Positions 48,451 through 57,664 of a DNA stretch of 64,000 nucleotides are shown in pieces. The translations under genes were made by a program, and so were the position numbers. This stretch comes from Nitrospirota bacterium (GTDB lineage Bacteria; Nitrospirota; Thermodesulfovibrionia; Thermodesulfovibrionales; Dissulfurispiraceae), in NCBI GenBank assembly GCA_004321915.1, contig SCQE01000077.1:1-64000 (forward strand). Direction: 5' to 3'. Below the pieces are notes generated by a model. The model made no database searches, was not told the DNA's origin, and worked only from the letters and a program-made list of their open reading frames with translations. The number at the start of each line of letters is the position of its first letter. Position 1 is the stretch's first letter.

Positions 48451-49953
48451 ATGTGTACGATAGGTTATCACAAGCAGCTGAACCTGATATTCAAAAACAG
48501 GGATAAGAACATTGCAACAGGAGAGGTTTTTGTTATTACCAAGGCACTGATAGCTGTCAAGTCCGAAGGAAGTAACTATTATAGTCTCGGAGTAAACAAG
48601 CACAGTTGCGCTTTTGCCGGCGCGGCAGTCAACACTTCAAAATGGACGTCATTGGTCCTGTCGGGAAATATTGAGGAAGCAAATGGCCAATCAGCACTGG
48701 AAAACGATGGGCTTGTGAGTCCCATAATTACATTGTCATCCCAATTTAATAATATGAAAAGCGCAGAGGAAATGTTAAAAATTCTATTGAACGGAAAACA
48801 TAGTTATATGGGATATAATGTTATTTTGGCTGATCGTGAAAAAGCTTTTCACGTGGAACTGCACAGAAATAACTCCCATATAAAGGAGCTGCAGGAAGAC
48901 ACGATTATCACGAATCACTTTCAATATTTGGAGCATGGTCCTAAAATTAAGGAAGAATATCCCAGCTCATTCAACCGTCTGGAGATTGCGGGCAAGGAAC
49001 TTCAAAAGGCAGTATCTATCGAGGATATTTTCCATATGCTTAAGATCCAATACGGGCGGGCAGATGAAGACATATGGAGAACAGGCACCTTTTCGACAAT
49101 ATCATCAACTGTTGTTGATATTGAATCTCATGCGCTTTACTACAGCCCTGTTCATGATCAGGATTATGCAAGAATTACCGGGAGTATACCTCCGAGAGGC
49201 TCTGAAAATATTTTTATAGAAATGTCGAGGTATATTGATCTCCCTACGTATCATAATATTGAAAGAGGACATCCGTTTTATATAGAGATGATAGAAGAGA
49301 TTAAATCACAGATAAAGAACCATTATGATTTATTAAAACAGGGAGGTCTGCATGACACAAAACTATCAGTGCTTGAACTGGGCGCCGGAACAGGCCTATG
49401 TTCTCTGGAACTACTGAAGTATCCCTTTCTGGCGCTTGATGTTCTGGAGATCGATACTGAGTGTTGCAAAATACTGGCTGCTCATCCAGAAGCCTGTACC
49501 TATAATGTAATCCAGGGGGATGCGGTGTCGTATTGTAAACGACATTCTTACGATCTTGTGGTGTCAACATTTGCTCACGATCATATTCATTACAACAAGA
49601 GGTTTGCTTTTGCAAAGAACATATTTGCCAATCTGAAAAAAGGCGGCTTGTATATAATGGGAGGCGAATTACTTCCCTATTACTCTAACGATTTGGACCG
49701 AAAGAAAGCGCTTTTTAAATATCATAACTATATAATAGACCTTGCACTACGGCACGACAGGGTTCAATTGTCTGAACTTGAGAATAATGCTCTTAAATCA
49801 GGGCTTGATATGGTGGGTGACTTCAAAAGACATGAGGCAATGTTTGAAGAAGAGATGTCATCCGCTGGATTTACACTTATGGCGAAGGCGAAAATGGGAC
49901 CGTTGGACCGGGATGATGTCGGTGGAGTCTTTGTTTATACCTTTAGCAAATAG
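48451..49953 (+). CDS. Ntn-hydrolase (C45/acyltransferase-like) fused to SAM methyltransferase
   Basis: 500 residues with two domains. Residues 1 to about 240 start MCTIG: Cys2 would be exposed as the N-terminal nucleophile. LIFKNRDKN (12-20) and TIITNHFQYL match the isopenicillin-N acyltransferase/C45 group of Ntn hydrolases, which cleave or form amides. Residues about 285-500 are a class I methyltransferase (SVLELGAGTGLCSLELL at 306-322; YDLVVSTFAHDHIHY). GAGGGA precedes ATG 48451. I know of no described fusion of these two. It may process the N-terminus or amide of the product made on the carrier protein; inference only. Confidence 0.82.
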   Translation: MCTIGYHKQLNLIFKNRDKNIATGEVFVITKALIAVKSEGSNYYSLGVNKHSCAFAGAAVNTSKWTSLVLSGNIEEANGQSALENDGLVSPIITLSSQFNNMKSAEEMLKILLNGKHSYMGYNVILADREKAFHVELHRNNSHIKELQEDTIITNHFQYLEHGPKIKEEYPSSFNRLEIAGKELQKAVSIEDIFHMLKIQYGRADEDIWRTGTFSTISSTVVDIESHALYYSPVHDQDYARITGSIPPRGSENIFIEMSRYIDLPTYHNIERGHPFYIEMIEEIKSQIKNHYDLLKQGGLHDTKLSVLELGAGTGLCSLELLKYPFLALDVLEIDTECCKILAAHPEACTYNVIQGDAVSYCKRHSYDLVVSTFAHDHIHYNKRFAFAKNIFANLKKGGLYIMGGELLPYYSNDLDRKKALFKYHNYIIDLALRHDRVQLSELENNALKSGLDMVGDFKRHEAMFEEEMSSAGFTLMAKAKMGPLDRDDVGGVFVYTFSK

Positions 49954-50020
49954 CTTCATATAAACGCTGTTATGGTATTCACAGTGATGGATGGATCTAT
50001 AGGAATATCTCAATAATTTT

Positions 50021-51475
50021 ATGCGATATTTCTACGAAAAGATACATGAAACAATAAAGAATTCTCAGGCATTATTCTATAGTTATAATGATCAAAAATA
50101 TTCCTATAGCGAGTGTTTCAGGAATATCCAGAAAATTAATTCCTTGTTGCACAAATCAAGAAACCAGAGAATTGCCCTCTATGCATCAAAAAGTTTTAAT
50201 TCCTATTGTGCAATTTTTTCCATTCTGCTGTCAGGGAATACATGGATTCCTCTGTCACCTGTACAACCGGACAAAAGAACTCTAGACATGATGAGGGTTG
50301 CGGCGCCCCATATGATTTTTGCTGATTGCTCCCTTCCGGAGTTGATACACAATCATGCCGGTGAAAAAGAAATTTCTATTTACAACATAAATGAAATTAT
50401 AGAAAAAGAAAAGTGCAGAGAGTTTGAGTTGGGGGAGTTTCATAAGGACGATATTGCCTATATCATGTTTACGTCAGGATCAACAGGCTTGCCCAAGGGA
50501 GTGCCCATGACTCATGATAATTATATTAATTTTGTGGAAAATGCTTTGGAGATTCTTCCTTTTAATAAACATGAGGTGTTCTCTGATTACCATGATTTCG
50601 GTTTTGATATCTCGATATTTTATTTGTTCTGTGCGATATTGACCGAAAGTGCGTTCGCTCCTGCTATAAGAGATGAAGAACGGCTTTATTTTCTGGATAA
50701 TGCAATTAAAAACAGAGTAACCGTGTTTTCATCAGTGCCGTCAACTATTTCTCATATCAAAAGATTAAGGCCGGACAGCCAAATTGAAACATCCATAAGA
50801 ATAATGTTTCTCTGCGGAGAGCCTTTTAGACTTGATGTTCTGCAATACTGTTATGAGAACATGAGAGTGGAGCATGTTTATAACTTTTATGGTCTGACAG
50901 AAACTGGCGTGGAGAATTTTTATCATCAATGCTGTTCCGATGATGTCAAACGATTTGAGCAACAGGGATTTGTACCGATAGGCAAGCCGTTAAAAGGAAA
51001 CAATATTATTATTACAGATGAAAAAGAACTATTAATCAGCGGATGTCAGGTTACTCCAGGCTATCTCGGTGATATCAGACGTGAGAGATTCGAGATTATT
51101 GACGGGGTAAAATGGTTTCATTCAGGTGATATTGTAGAGAAGTTTGAGGATGTTTATTTCTGTAAGGGACGTATGGATTCTCAGGTAAAGCTAAACGGCT
51201 ATCGTATCGAACTTATGGACATTGAGGCTCATATGGGGATATTTAAAGGAGTGAGTGAAGCTGTATGCTTCGTAAATGAAATCAGCGGTCAGAAGTATCT
51301 GGTAGGATATGCGGAGTCGGCAGATTGCGATGCGAAGGAACTCAAGGGGTTTCTCAGGGAGCGACTGCCCTCATATATGATCCCGAAGAAAATATATATT
51401 ATGGGAGAATTCCCCAGGAATAAAAGCGGCAAGATAGACCGTGTAAGAATAAAAGAGCATTGCAATAAAGAATAA
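50021..51475 (+). CDS. AMP-forming acyl/aminoacyl ligase (adenylation domain, DltA/NRPS-like)
   Basis: 484 residues. AYIMFTSGSTGLPKGVPMTHDN (core A3 TSGSTGLPKG at 151-160), NFYGLTETGVENFY (A5), HSGDIVEKF (A7), GRMDSQVKLNGYRIEL (A8) and PRNKSGKIDR (A10 Lys) are all present. It activates an acid as adenylate and would load the stand-alone ACP at 45108. No fused carrier or condensation domain. The acid (amino or hydroxy acid) cannot be predicted by eye. ATG 50021 lies 67 bases after the preceding gene, with AGGAA upstream. Confidence 0.92.
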   Translation: MRYFYEKIHETIKNSQALFYSYNDQKYSYSECFRNIQKINSLLHKSRNQRIALYASKSFNSYCAIFSILLSGNTWIPLSPVQPDKRTLDMMRVAAPHMIFADCSLPELIHNHAGEKEISIYNINEIIEKEKCREFELGEFHKDDIAYIMFTSGSTGLPKGVPMTHDNYINFVENALEILPFNKHEVFSDYHDFGFDISIFYLFCAILTESAFAPAIRDEERLYFLDNAIKNRVTVFSSVPSTISHIKRLRPDSQIETSIRIMFLCGEPFRLDVLQYCYENMRVEHVYNFYGLTETGVENFYHQCCSDDVKRFEQQGFVPIGKPLKGNNIIITDEKELLISGCQVTPGYLGDIRRERFEIIDGVKWFHSGDIVEKFEDVYFCKGRMDSQVKLNGYRIELMDIEAHMGIFKGVSEAVCFVNEISGQKYLVGYAESADCDAKELKGFLRERLPSYMIPKKIYIMGEFPRNKSGKIDRVRIKEHCNKE

Positions 51476-51513
51476 AATTGAGCTCTATAACGTAAGGCAA
51501 CATTTATTATCCA

Positions 51514-52140
51514 ATGTATAGAATCCGCGAGCTATGCCCAGCTGATATTGAGAATGTCAAACGGATTTATTTTGACGAAGCTCCTCAATCTCAAAGTCTG
51601 CTCAGAATTGGTTCGGAGGTATTAGTGGAAGAGTTTCTTCTAAACCCCTACGTAGCCGGACACTATGGTAATGGGTTAGTATTCGAATATGATAAGCAAA
51701 TTGCAGGATTTATAACATACAGCTGGAACCGGCAGCTACTGGCGAAGGAAATACCCCGTTGGGTGATTTATAAGTCTCTATTTAAAAAGCTTATTATTAC
51801 TCCCTCAGTTCTTCTGGATATACTTGATGCCTATTGGTATAGCAGAGAGAAAAACAGGAGTGCTATCAATGCCGAGATAGCATTTTGTGCTGTCAGTGGT
51901 TATTATCGAAGTTGGGAATTCTATCAAAGAACAAAACTTAAGATTGCAAGTATGCTTTTTGATAAGGCTCTTGATGATCTTACTGATAGAAGCGTTTCTC
52001 GGGTTGAGGCCTATACATCAGCAGAGAAAGAAATGATAGCTTTTATTTACGCATCCAAGAAATTTACTCCAACTGAAAAGAAGATAAGGTGTGGAAGAAA
52101 AAGAATTCATTGGGTAAAAAACCTAGCACCTGTGATTTAG
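51514..52140 (+). CDS. GNAT-type N-acetyltransferase-like protein
   Basis: 208 residues. YRIRELCPADIENVKRIYFD is the usual GNAT beginning, GLVFEYDKQIAGFITYSW a middle strand pair, and YYRSWEFYQRTKLKIASML stands where the acetyl-CoA loop and following helix are expected, although the Q/R-x-x-G-x-G/A pattern is not clear. It may transfer the carrier-bound acyl group or acetyl-CoA to an amine on the sugar. Last gene of the unusual cassette. Confidence 0.65.
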   Translation: MYRIRELCPADIENVKRIYFDEAPQSQSLLRIGSEVLVEEFLLNPYVAGHYGNGLVFEYDKQIAGFITYSWNRQLLAKEIPRWVIYKSLFKKLIITPSVLLDILDAYWYSREKNRSAINAEIAFCAVSGYYRSWEFYQRTKLKIASMLFDKALDDLTDRSVSRVEAYTSAEKEMIAFIYASKKFTPTEKKIRCGRKRIHWVKNLAPVI

Positions 52141-52155
52141 TTTCTTAAGGTGTTT

Positions 52156-53592
52156 ATGCGACTTCGCCAACTTGCAAAAGACTCTGTTATTTATGGCATT
52201 GGTGGTGCCGCAGTTAAGGGTATTTCGTTTTTTCTCCTGCCAGTTTATACCCGTATTTTCACGCCTGCAGATTATGGCACTATTGAGATGATGACGGTGA
52301 TTGTGAGCCTTCTCACAGCCTTTCTGGTGATGGGCATGGATGCGGCTCAGTCATTTTATTTCTTCAACCAGAAGGAGAATGGTGCTGTCTCACAGAAGAT
52401 TGTAGTGTCTGCAATTCTGCAGTGGAGGCTTATTTGGGGTTCAGCAATGGTATTACTTGCCACAATGCTGGCACCATTACTCAACCGTTGGTTTTTTGGA
52501 GGTGAAATATCGTGGGTTTATTTTGCTGTCTCTTTTTCTGGCGCCTTGCTTGCCACACTAATGAGCCAAAGTGTTGAAATTTTCCGGCTGCTCTACCGTC
52601 CCTGGCTCTATATTGGTGTCTCCTTGATTAATGCCATTCTTGCCGCTGCCTTGATACTGTTGTTTGTATTTGTTTTGGGGCAGGGCATATTGGGATATTT
52701 CCTGGGTTCCGCGCTTGCATCTCTGGCAGTTGCCGCTATGGGTTGGTACATGGTTCGTGAGTATCTGGATTTCTCGGCATTGCATCACCAATGGTGGCCC
52801 AGATTGGTTCGGTTTGGAGCCCCGCTTTTCCCTGCAGGCCTTGCGTTTTATTTAATGAGTACGGCGGATAGATGGTTTGTTCAATACTACCATGGTGAAA
52901 CAGCGCTTGGCCTTTACGCCGTGGGTGCCAGGTTCTCACTGATAATGTCTTTGGCTATTGAGGCATTTCGTACGGCCTGGTGGCCAATTGCCATGGACTC
53001 CATGCACAGTGACGATGGGCCTGAAACTTTTAGGATGATCGCCCAACTTTTTGGGGGACTGGGCATATCGGCTGTGGTTTATCTCACATTCCTCTCACCC
53101 TGGTTAGTCAGGGGCTTCACAGGACCAGCCTTTCATGACGCCTGGCCAATTGTAGGGATACTGGCCTGGCAATCATTATTTTATGGTTTTTTTCTTATAG
53201 GTTCGGCCGGAATGTGGAAGGCAGAGAAAACCCACATTTCAGCGATATTGATGGCTGTTACCGGATTGCTTAACCTGCTTTTAAACTACCTATGGGTTCC
53301 GCTATATGGGGGAATGGGAGCGGCAATAGCCACTGCTGTCTCTTACTTTATTTGGATCATTCTGTCTTTGCTCATCTCGGAAAGATACTGGAAGGTGCAA
53401 TTTCCTTTTGTTGTGATGACGGGGCAGGTCACAGTCGGTGTCTTTGCAGTTGCATGGCTTACCTGGCATGTAAAAGATTTGATGCAGTCGGCCATCGTAA
53501 CACATATGGTTGTTCTTCTGTTGCTGGCCAGCACGCTTCAGTATTCTGCGTGGCAAAAGATTTTTAAGCGCTGTAGAGGTTTGTTTGTCTGA
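52156..53592 (+). CDS. wzx: Wzx-type oligosaccharide flippase (2)
   Basis: 478 residues, about 12-14 hydrophobic helices. MRLRQLAKDSVIYGIGGAAVKG and FLLPVYTRIFTPADYGTIEMM are characteristic of the Polysacc_synt/MATE-like exporters. AAGG ends five bases before ATG 52156, favouring it over GTG 52150. Locally richer in G and C than the preceding cassette. Distinct from the flippase at 16869, so the window holds exporters of two lineages. Confidence 0.9.
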   Translation: MRLRQLAKDSVIYGIGGAAVKGISFFLLPVYTRIFTPADYGTIEMMTVIVSLLTAFLVMGMDAAQSFYFFNQKENGAVSQKIVVSAILQWRLIWGSAMVLLATMLAPLLNRWFFGGEISWVYFAVSFSGALLATLMSQSVEIFRLLYRPWLYIGVSLINAILAAALILLFVFVLGQGILGYFLGSALASLAVAAMGWYMVREYLDFSALHHQWWPRLVRFGAPLFPAGLAFYLMSTADRWFVQYYHGETALGLYAVGARFSLIMSLAIEAFRTAWWPIAMDSMHSDDGPETFRMIAQLFGGLGISAVVYLTFLSPWLVRGFTGPAFHDAWPIVGILAWQSLFYGFFLIGSAGMWKAEKTHISAILMAVTGLLNLLLNYLWVPLYGGMGAAIATAVSYFIWIILSLLISERYWKVQFPFVVMTGQVTVGVFAVAWLTWHVKDLMQSAIVTHMVVLLLLASTLQYSAWQKIFKRCRGLFV

Positions 53593-55180
53593 ACAGAAAG
53601 CAGAAATAGCTAAAGCCATGGATATCATCAGTAGACTTGGTTTAAGGGGTGTTGTTGAACTGCTGTTCCATCCTGTCCTTTTGCCGCTTTATGTCTTTCC
53701 TGCATGGATCCGGTCACTTTGGGCTTCGCGTATCCTTCTCTGGGGGCAATGGAGTAAGTATCATGGTTTCCATGCGCATAACGCATTAAACTGCCTGACT
53801 TATCGAACTCAGTGGATTAACATAAACCGTTATGGACGAATATCAAAGAGTCATACATTGGGACTTGGAGGTTATTCAATCGCTAATTGGTGGCATCTTT
53901 CTTCGATTGCAAGTTACATATATGCAAACGCAGGTGCTGTAACAACCCTTCTGTGCACCATTTTCTGGGTTTCGGGTCATCTGCTTTGGCTTCAGGCAAC
54001 AAGCTGGAAATGGGTGCTGATTCTAACCACAATATTGATGTTTAGCACAACGTCTTATTTTATGGCGTTTGCACGCCAGAACTACCAGATGTTGAGCTGG
54101 ATGTGGTTGCCCATTGCTCTGTATGGTTTGTTAAATGGAGAGATGGTAATTGCCATATTCGCTTTTTTCGCTGCGGCATTGATGGGGATAACTGCATTGT
54201 TTGTCAGCGTTTTTATGGTAATTGCACTTGCGTTGCAGAAGGATAATTTATACATGCTACTGGTATTGTTGCCAGCACTTGCGGTTACCGTATTTAAATT
54301 CATGCCGGTAATTAAAACAGGTGGTTTGAGAAGTTCACTATTTATGATTTCCAAAGCGGTTGGGTTTGTGCACTTTAATGCCAGACTCAAACGCAAGGCT
54401 ATGAGGTTTAACTTATTTAACTTGTATTTCCTGCTGCTCTATGGTATTTCATTGAGTCTTATATGGTCAGGTTCTGAAAGGGTTCCGGTTCTATTGCTGG
54501 TTGCTTATCTTTTGTTTCTGATGAATCAGCGGTTTATGAGATTTGCGGATGAAGAATCTGTCATCATGGTATTTGTAACTGTTGCAATGTCCTATGCACT
54601 TATGGCACCTGCATCAGTAGTCGTAGTATTTGGGTTGATTGCTGCAGTATCTCCATTGCCAATAGTGTTATCCTGGCCGAAGCCTAAGGCATCAGGATCA
54701 TTTTTACGCCTAATTGACTACTCACCGTTTGATATCACAAATCTGTATGAAGCAATTCAGAAATTCTTATCTGTACCTCAGGGGGCAAGGATCTTATTCG
54801 CTTTTAATGATCCCATTGATGAATACGAAAAAATATTTGACGGACAGAGGTTTTTAATTGAATTGCCGCTTGTGGTAGCAAGCGAAAAACAGATTCATCT
54901 TTTTCCGGATTGGTATGCGGTGAGTGAGACCAACTATCCGGAAGCACCATCAATATGGGGCAGGGATCCTGTGGCTGTTGAACGAAATGCTAAGTACTGG
55001 GGCGCTCAGTATGTAATTGTTTATCAGGAAGCAGGTGATTTGGAGAGTCAATGGAATGAGAAGTTTGATTTGGTCTCTGTTTTTTCATGGAAAGACTGGG
55101 AGGCTGAGCTTAGAGGTGATGTTCTTTGGTATGGATATTCAAAACCGCCGGTTTGGTTTTTGCTGAAAGTTAAAACATGA
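53585..55180 (+). CDS. Large membrane protein, GT-C/YfhO-like
   Basis: 531 residues from TTG 53585, which has AGAGGT four bases upstream and overlaps the flippase stop; ATG 53618 is the conservative alternative. About ten hydrophobic helices over residues 20-380. A first extracytoplasmic loop holds HGFHAHNALNCLTYRTQW. A soluble C-terminal domain (about 400-531) holds YSPFDITNLYEAIQ and WGAQYVIVYQEAGDL. This plan is like GT-C transferases or polymerases that use lipid-linked sugars. Not a confident family match. Confidence 0.6.
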   Translation: MSEQKAEIAKAMDIISRLGLRGVVELLFHPVLLPLYVFPAWIRSLWASRILLWGQWSKYHGFHAHNALNCLTYRTQWININRYGRISKSHTLGLGGYSIANWWHLSSIASYIYANAGAVTTLLCTIFWVSGHLLWLQATSWKWVLILTTILMFSTTSYFMAFARQNYQMLSWMWLPIALYGLLNGEMVIAIFAFFAAALMGITALFVSVFMVIALALQKDNLYMLLVLLPALAVTVFKFMPVIKTGGLRSSLFMISKAVGFVHFNARLKRKAMRFNLFNLYFLLLYGISLSLIWSGSERVPVLLLVAYLLFLMNQRFMRFADEESVIMVFVTVAMSYALMAPASVVVVFGLIAAVSPLPIVLSWPKPKASGSFLRLIDYSPFDITNLYEAIQKFLSVPQGARILFAFNDPIDEYEKIFDGQRFLIELPLVVASEKQIHLFPDWYAVSETNYPEAPSIWGRDPVAVERNAKYWGAQYVIVYQEAGDLESQWNEKFDLVSVFSWKDWEAELRGDVLWYGYSKPPVWFLLKVKT

Positions 55181-55779
55181 TTGCAATAGCTTCTTTCGGG
55201 ATAGGTAACATTTTATCGCTTACAAATATGGTTCGTTATATTGGTTTTGATGCTGTGGTTGCTGATAAGCCGGGTGACTTGTTATGTGCAACAAAAATTA
55301 TACTGCCTGGCGTTGGTGCATTTGATTACGGCATGAAAAGACTGTCTGATTTAGGATGGATAGACGTTTTAAATGAAGTTGTCATGCAAAGACGCGTTCC
55401 GGTTCTCGGCATTTGTCTCGGTATGCAGTTGATGTGCAGGTCAAGTCAAGAAGGTAATTCCAAAGGCTTGGGGTGGATTGCTGCCGACGTCGTGAGGTTT
55501 GACGGTGCAGGATTGAGGGTTCCTCACATGGGATGGAACTCTATCGAGGTGTCCAATCCCAATCCTTTAATATCATCGAACTATGGTGAGCAGAGGTTTT
55601 ATTTTTGCCACTCTTACCATACAGTTTGCGATGACCCGTCAGATATTCTGGCAACTGCTCGACATGGGTATGATTTTACCGCTGCGTTTAGCTGCAATAA
55701 CATATACGGTGTGCAGTTCCATCCTGAAAAAAGCCATAGATTCGGCATGTCGTTAATTAAAAAATTCCTCGAACTGTGA
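55177..55779 (+). CDS. hisH: HisH-type glutamine amidotransferase subunit of sugar amidotransferase
   Basis: 200 residues. LGICLGMQLM has the nucleophile Cys80, and QFHPEKSH near 180-187 the His-Glu pair. It yields ammonia for the partner HisF-like cyclase. No other histidine genes occur here; the next genes are the HisF-like protein and WbpG, so it belongs to the surface-sugar form (HisH2). Overlaps both neighbours. Confidence 0.93.
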   Translation: MIAIASFGIGNILSLTNMVRYIGFDAVVADKPGDLLCATKIILPGVGAFDYGMKRLSDLGWIDVLNEVVMQRRVPVLGICLGMQLMCRSSQEGNSKGLGWIAADVVRFDGAGLRVPHMGWNSIEVSNPNPLISSNYGEQRFYFCHSYHTVCDDPSDILATARHGYDFTAAFSCNNIYGVQFHPEKSHRFGMSLIKKFLEL

Positions 55780-56546
55780 TGCTTAAAAACCGAGTTATTC
55801 CCTGTCTTCTGCTACGAAATGGAGGGCTTGTCAAAACCAGAAAATTTAGCGATGCCAAATATGTTGGGGATCCTATAAACGCTATACGTATATTTAATGA
55901 AAAAGAGGCTGATGAGCTTCTGGTTTTAGATATAACCGCCAGCAAAGAGAACCGAGAGCCTGATTACTCTCTTATTGAGAGGTTTGCGGGAGAATGTTTT
56001 ATGCCGCTCTGTTATGGCGGAGGGATACGCAGTCCCGAGCAGGCTCGTAAGTTATTTTCCTTGGGTGTCGAGAAGATTTGCCTGCAGACTGCCGTGCTCG
56101 AAAATGCATCGCTTATAACGGAAATATCCCGGGAGTTTGGGTGTCAGAGCGTTGTTGTATCCGTTGATGTAAAGAAAAGTTGGCTTGGCAGGTATGGTCT
56201 TTATGCATCATCCACAGGCAAAATTTTGCCGCTGCCATGGATGGATTATGTTCAAAGGTCTGTTGCCGCAGGTGCCGGTGAAGTTGTGCTTAATAGCGTC
56301 GACCGTGACGGATTAATGCAGGGCATGGATATTGAGCTGATTCGTATAGCCAGCTCTTCTTTGTCTGTTCCTCTTATTGCACTTGGAGGTGCTGGGAGCC
56401 TTGATGACATTAAAGCGGCAGTTATTTCAGGTGCCAGCGCGGTAGCTGCCGGTTCTTTTTTTGTTTTTCATGGGCCGCACCGTGCTGTTCTAATCACATA
56501 CCCCTCTTATAATGAACTCGAAACTATTTTGAATTCCAGCATATGA
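55779..56546 (+). CDS. hisF: HisF-like (WbuZ-type) partner of sugar amidotransferase
   Basis: 255 residues, TIM barrel. RVIPCLLLRNGGLVKT replaces the IPCLDVKDG of true HisF: the catalytic Asp11 position is Leu, as is usual in the O-antigen paralogues WbuZ/HisF2. SVDVKKSWLG keeps the second Asp. It therefore channels ammonia from HisH to WbpG and does not make imidazole glycerol phosphate. ATG 55779 (TGATG) is chosen; GTG 55776 adds one residue. Confidence 0.92.
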   Translation: MLKNRVIPCLLLRNGGLVKTRKFSDAKYVGDPINAIRIFNEKEADELLVLDITASKENREPDYSLIERFAGECFMPLCYGGGIRSPEQARKLFSLGVEKICLQTAVLENASLITEISREFGCQSVVVSVDVKKSWLGRYGLYASSTGKILPLPWMDYVQRSVAAGAGEVVLNSVDRDGLMQGMDIELIRIASSSLSVPLIALGGAGSLDDIKAAVISGASAVAAGSFFVFHGPHRAVLITYPSYNELETILNSSI

Positions 56547-57664
56547 GACACTATCAGGTTTGCACGCGTTGTGTGATGGATACCGGTGCAAAAGACATAA
56601 CGTTCGATGATGATGGAGTTTGTAATTACTGCACTGATTTTTTGAGGTTATCCGGACGGTTTTTTCGTAAAGAAGCTTCGCTGCGCAGGCATGAGCTTGA
56701 TGTGTTTATCTCTAAAGTGAAAGCTGACGCCAAGGGTAAGCGTTATGATTGCGTCCTCGGAGTTTCGGGCGGGGTGGACAGTTCGTGGGCATTGGTGCAG
56801 GCTGTCAAACATGGTCTTAGGCCTTTAGCGGTACATATGGATAACGGCTGGAATTCTGAGCTCGCGCAAAACAATATCGCAAATTTAGTGCGTGCATTGG
56901 GTGTAGACCTTTATACTCATGTAATAGAATGGGGAGAGTATCAAAGACTTATGCAGGCGTTCTTTGATGCCGACGTGATCGATGTTGAGTTGCTTTATGA
57001 TAATGCCATGCGGGCTGTTAACTACCGGCAGGCCGCAAAATATGGCATTAAATGTATTCTTTCCGGTTCTAATGATGCGACTGAGGGCATGCGTATGCCT
57101 GAGGAATGGAATTGGTTCAAGCTTGATGTTAGAAATATCCGTGCTATTGGGCGTCAGTTTGGCGGTGTTCGTCTTGACACATTTCCTTACATGGGTACTT
57201 TGGCTTACATCTGGTACTCTTTTATTCGCGGAATTCGTTGGGTTCCGTTTCTTAATTATTTTGAATACAACAAATTTGCGGCAAGCGATACCCTTCAGGG
57301 CGAATACGGGTTCAAGCCGTATCCTTATAAACACTATGAATCAGTTTTTACAAGATTTTATCAGGGGTATATCCTTCCTAATAAGTTTGGTGTGGATAAA
57401 AGACGATTGCATTTAAGCTCACTCATTGTTTCTGGACAGATGGATCGTGAAGAAGCTCTTAAGGTACTTGAGGGCATACCGTACCCTTCTGATAAAGACG
57501 TTGAAAATGATAAGCGGTATTTCATAAAAAAAATGGGTTGGACAATGGCACAGCTATCAGAGTATATATCACGGTCAGAGAAGTCGCACCTGACTTATCC
57601 CTCAGAAAAGCCCATGTGGGATTGGATTGTTTCTCATACTAAACCGCTAAGATCCGGCAAATGA
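56543..57664 (+). CDS. wbpG: N-acetyl sugar amidotransferase (WbpG/PseA-like)
   Basis: 373 residues. N-terminal CTRCVMD and CNYC (Cys7, 10, 27, 30) may bind metal. GVSGGVDSSWAL (PP-loop at 75-81) binds ATP, and HMDNGWNSELAQNNI and LSGSNDATEGMRMP are family motifs. With HisH and HisF it turns an acetamido into an acetamidino group; in P. aeruginosa O5 the target is ManNAc3NAcA, exactly the sugar predicted from the genes at 31888-35859. ATGA overlaps at both ends. Confidence 0.94.
   Translation: MRHYQVCTRCVMDTGAKDITFDDDGVCNYCTDFLRLSGRFFRKEASLRRHELDVFISKVKADAKGKRYDCVLGVSGGVDSSWALVQAVKHGLRPLAVHMDNGWNSELAQNNIANLVRALGVDLYTHVIEWGEYQRLMQAFFDADVIDVELLYDNAMRAVNYRQAAKYGIKCILSGSNDATEGMRMPEEWNWFKLDVRNIRAIGRQFGGVRLDTFPYMGTLAYIWYSFIRGIRWVPFLNYFEYNKFAASDTLQGEYGFKPYPYKHYESVFTRFYQGYILPNKFGVDKRRLHLSSLIVSGQMDREEALKVLEGIPYPSDKDVENDKRYFIKKMGWTMAQLSEYISRSEKSHLTYPSEKPMWDWIVSHTKPLRSGK

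Noticed and set aside
55177-56546. HisH/HisF as histidine-biosynthesis genes
   Set aside because: No other his genes are nearby, the HisF catalytic Asp11 position is Leu, and WbpG follows directly, so these are the sugar-amidotransferase forms.
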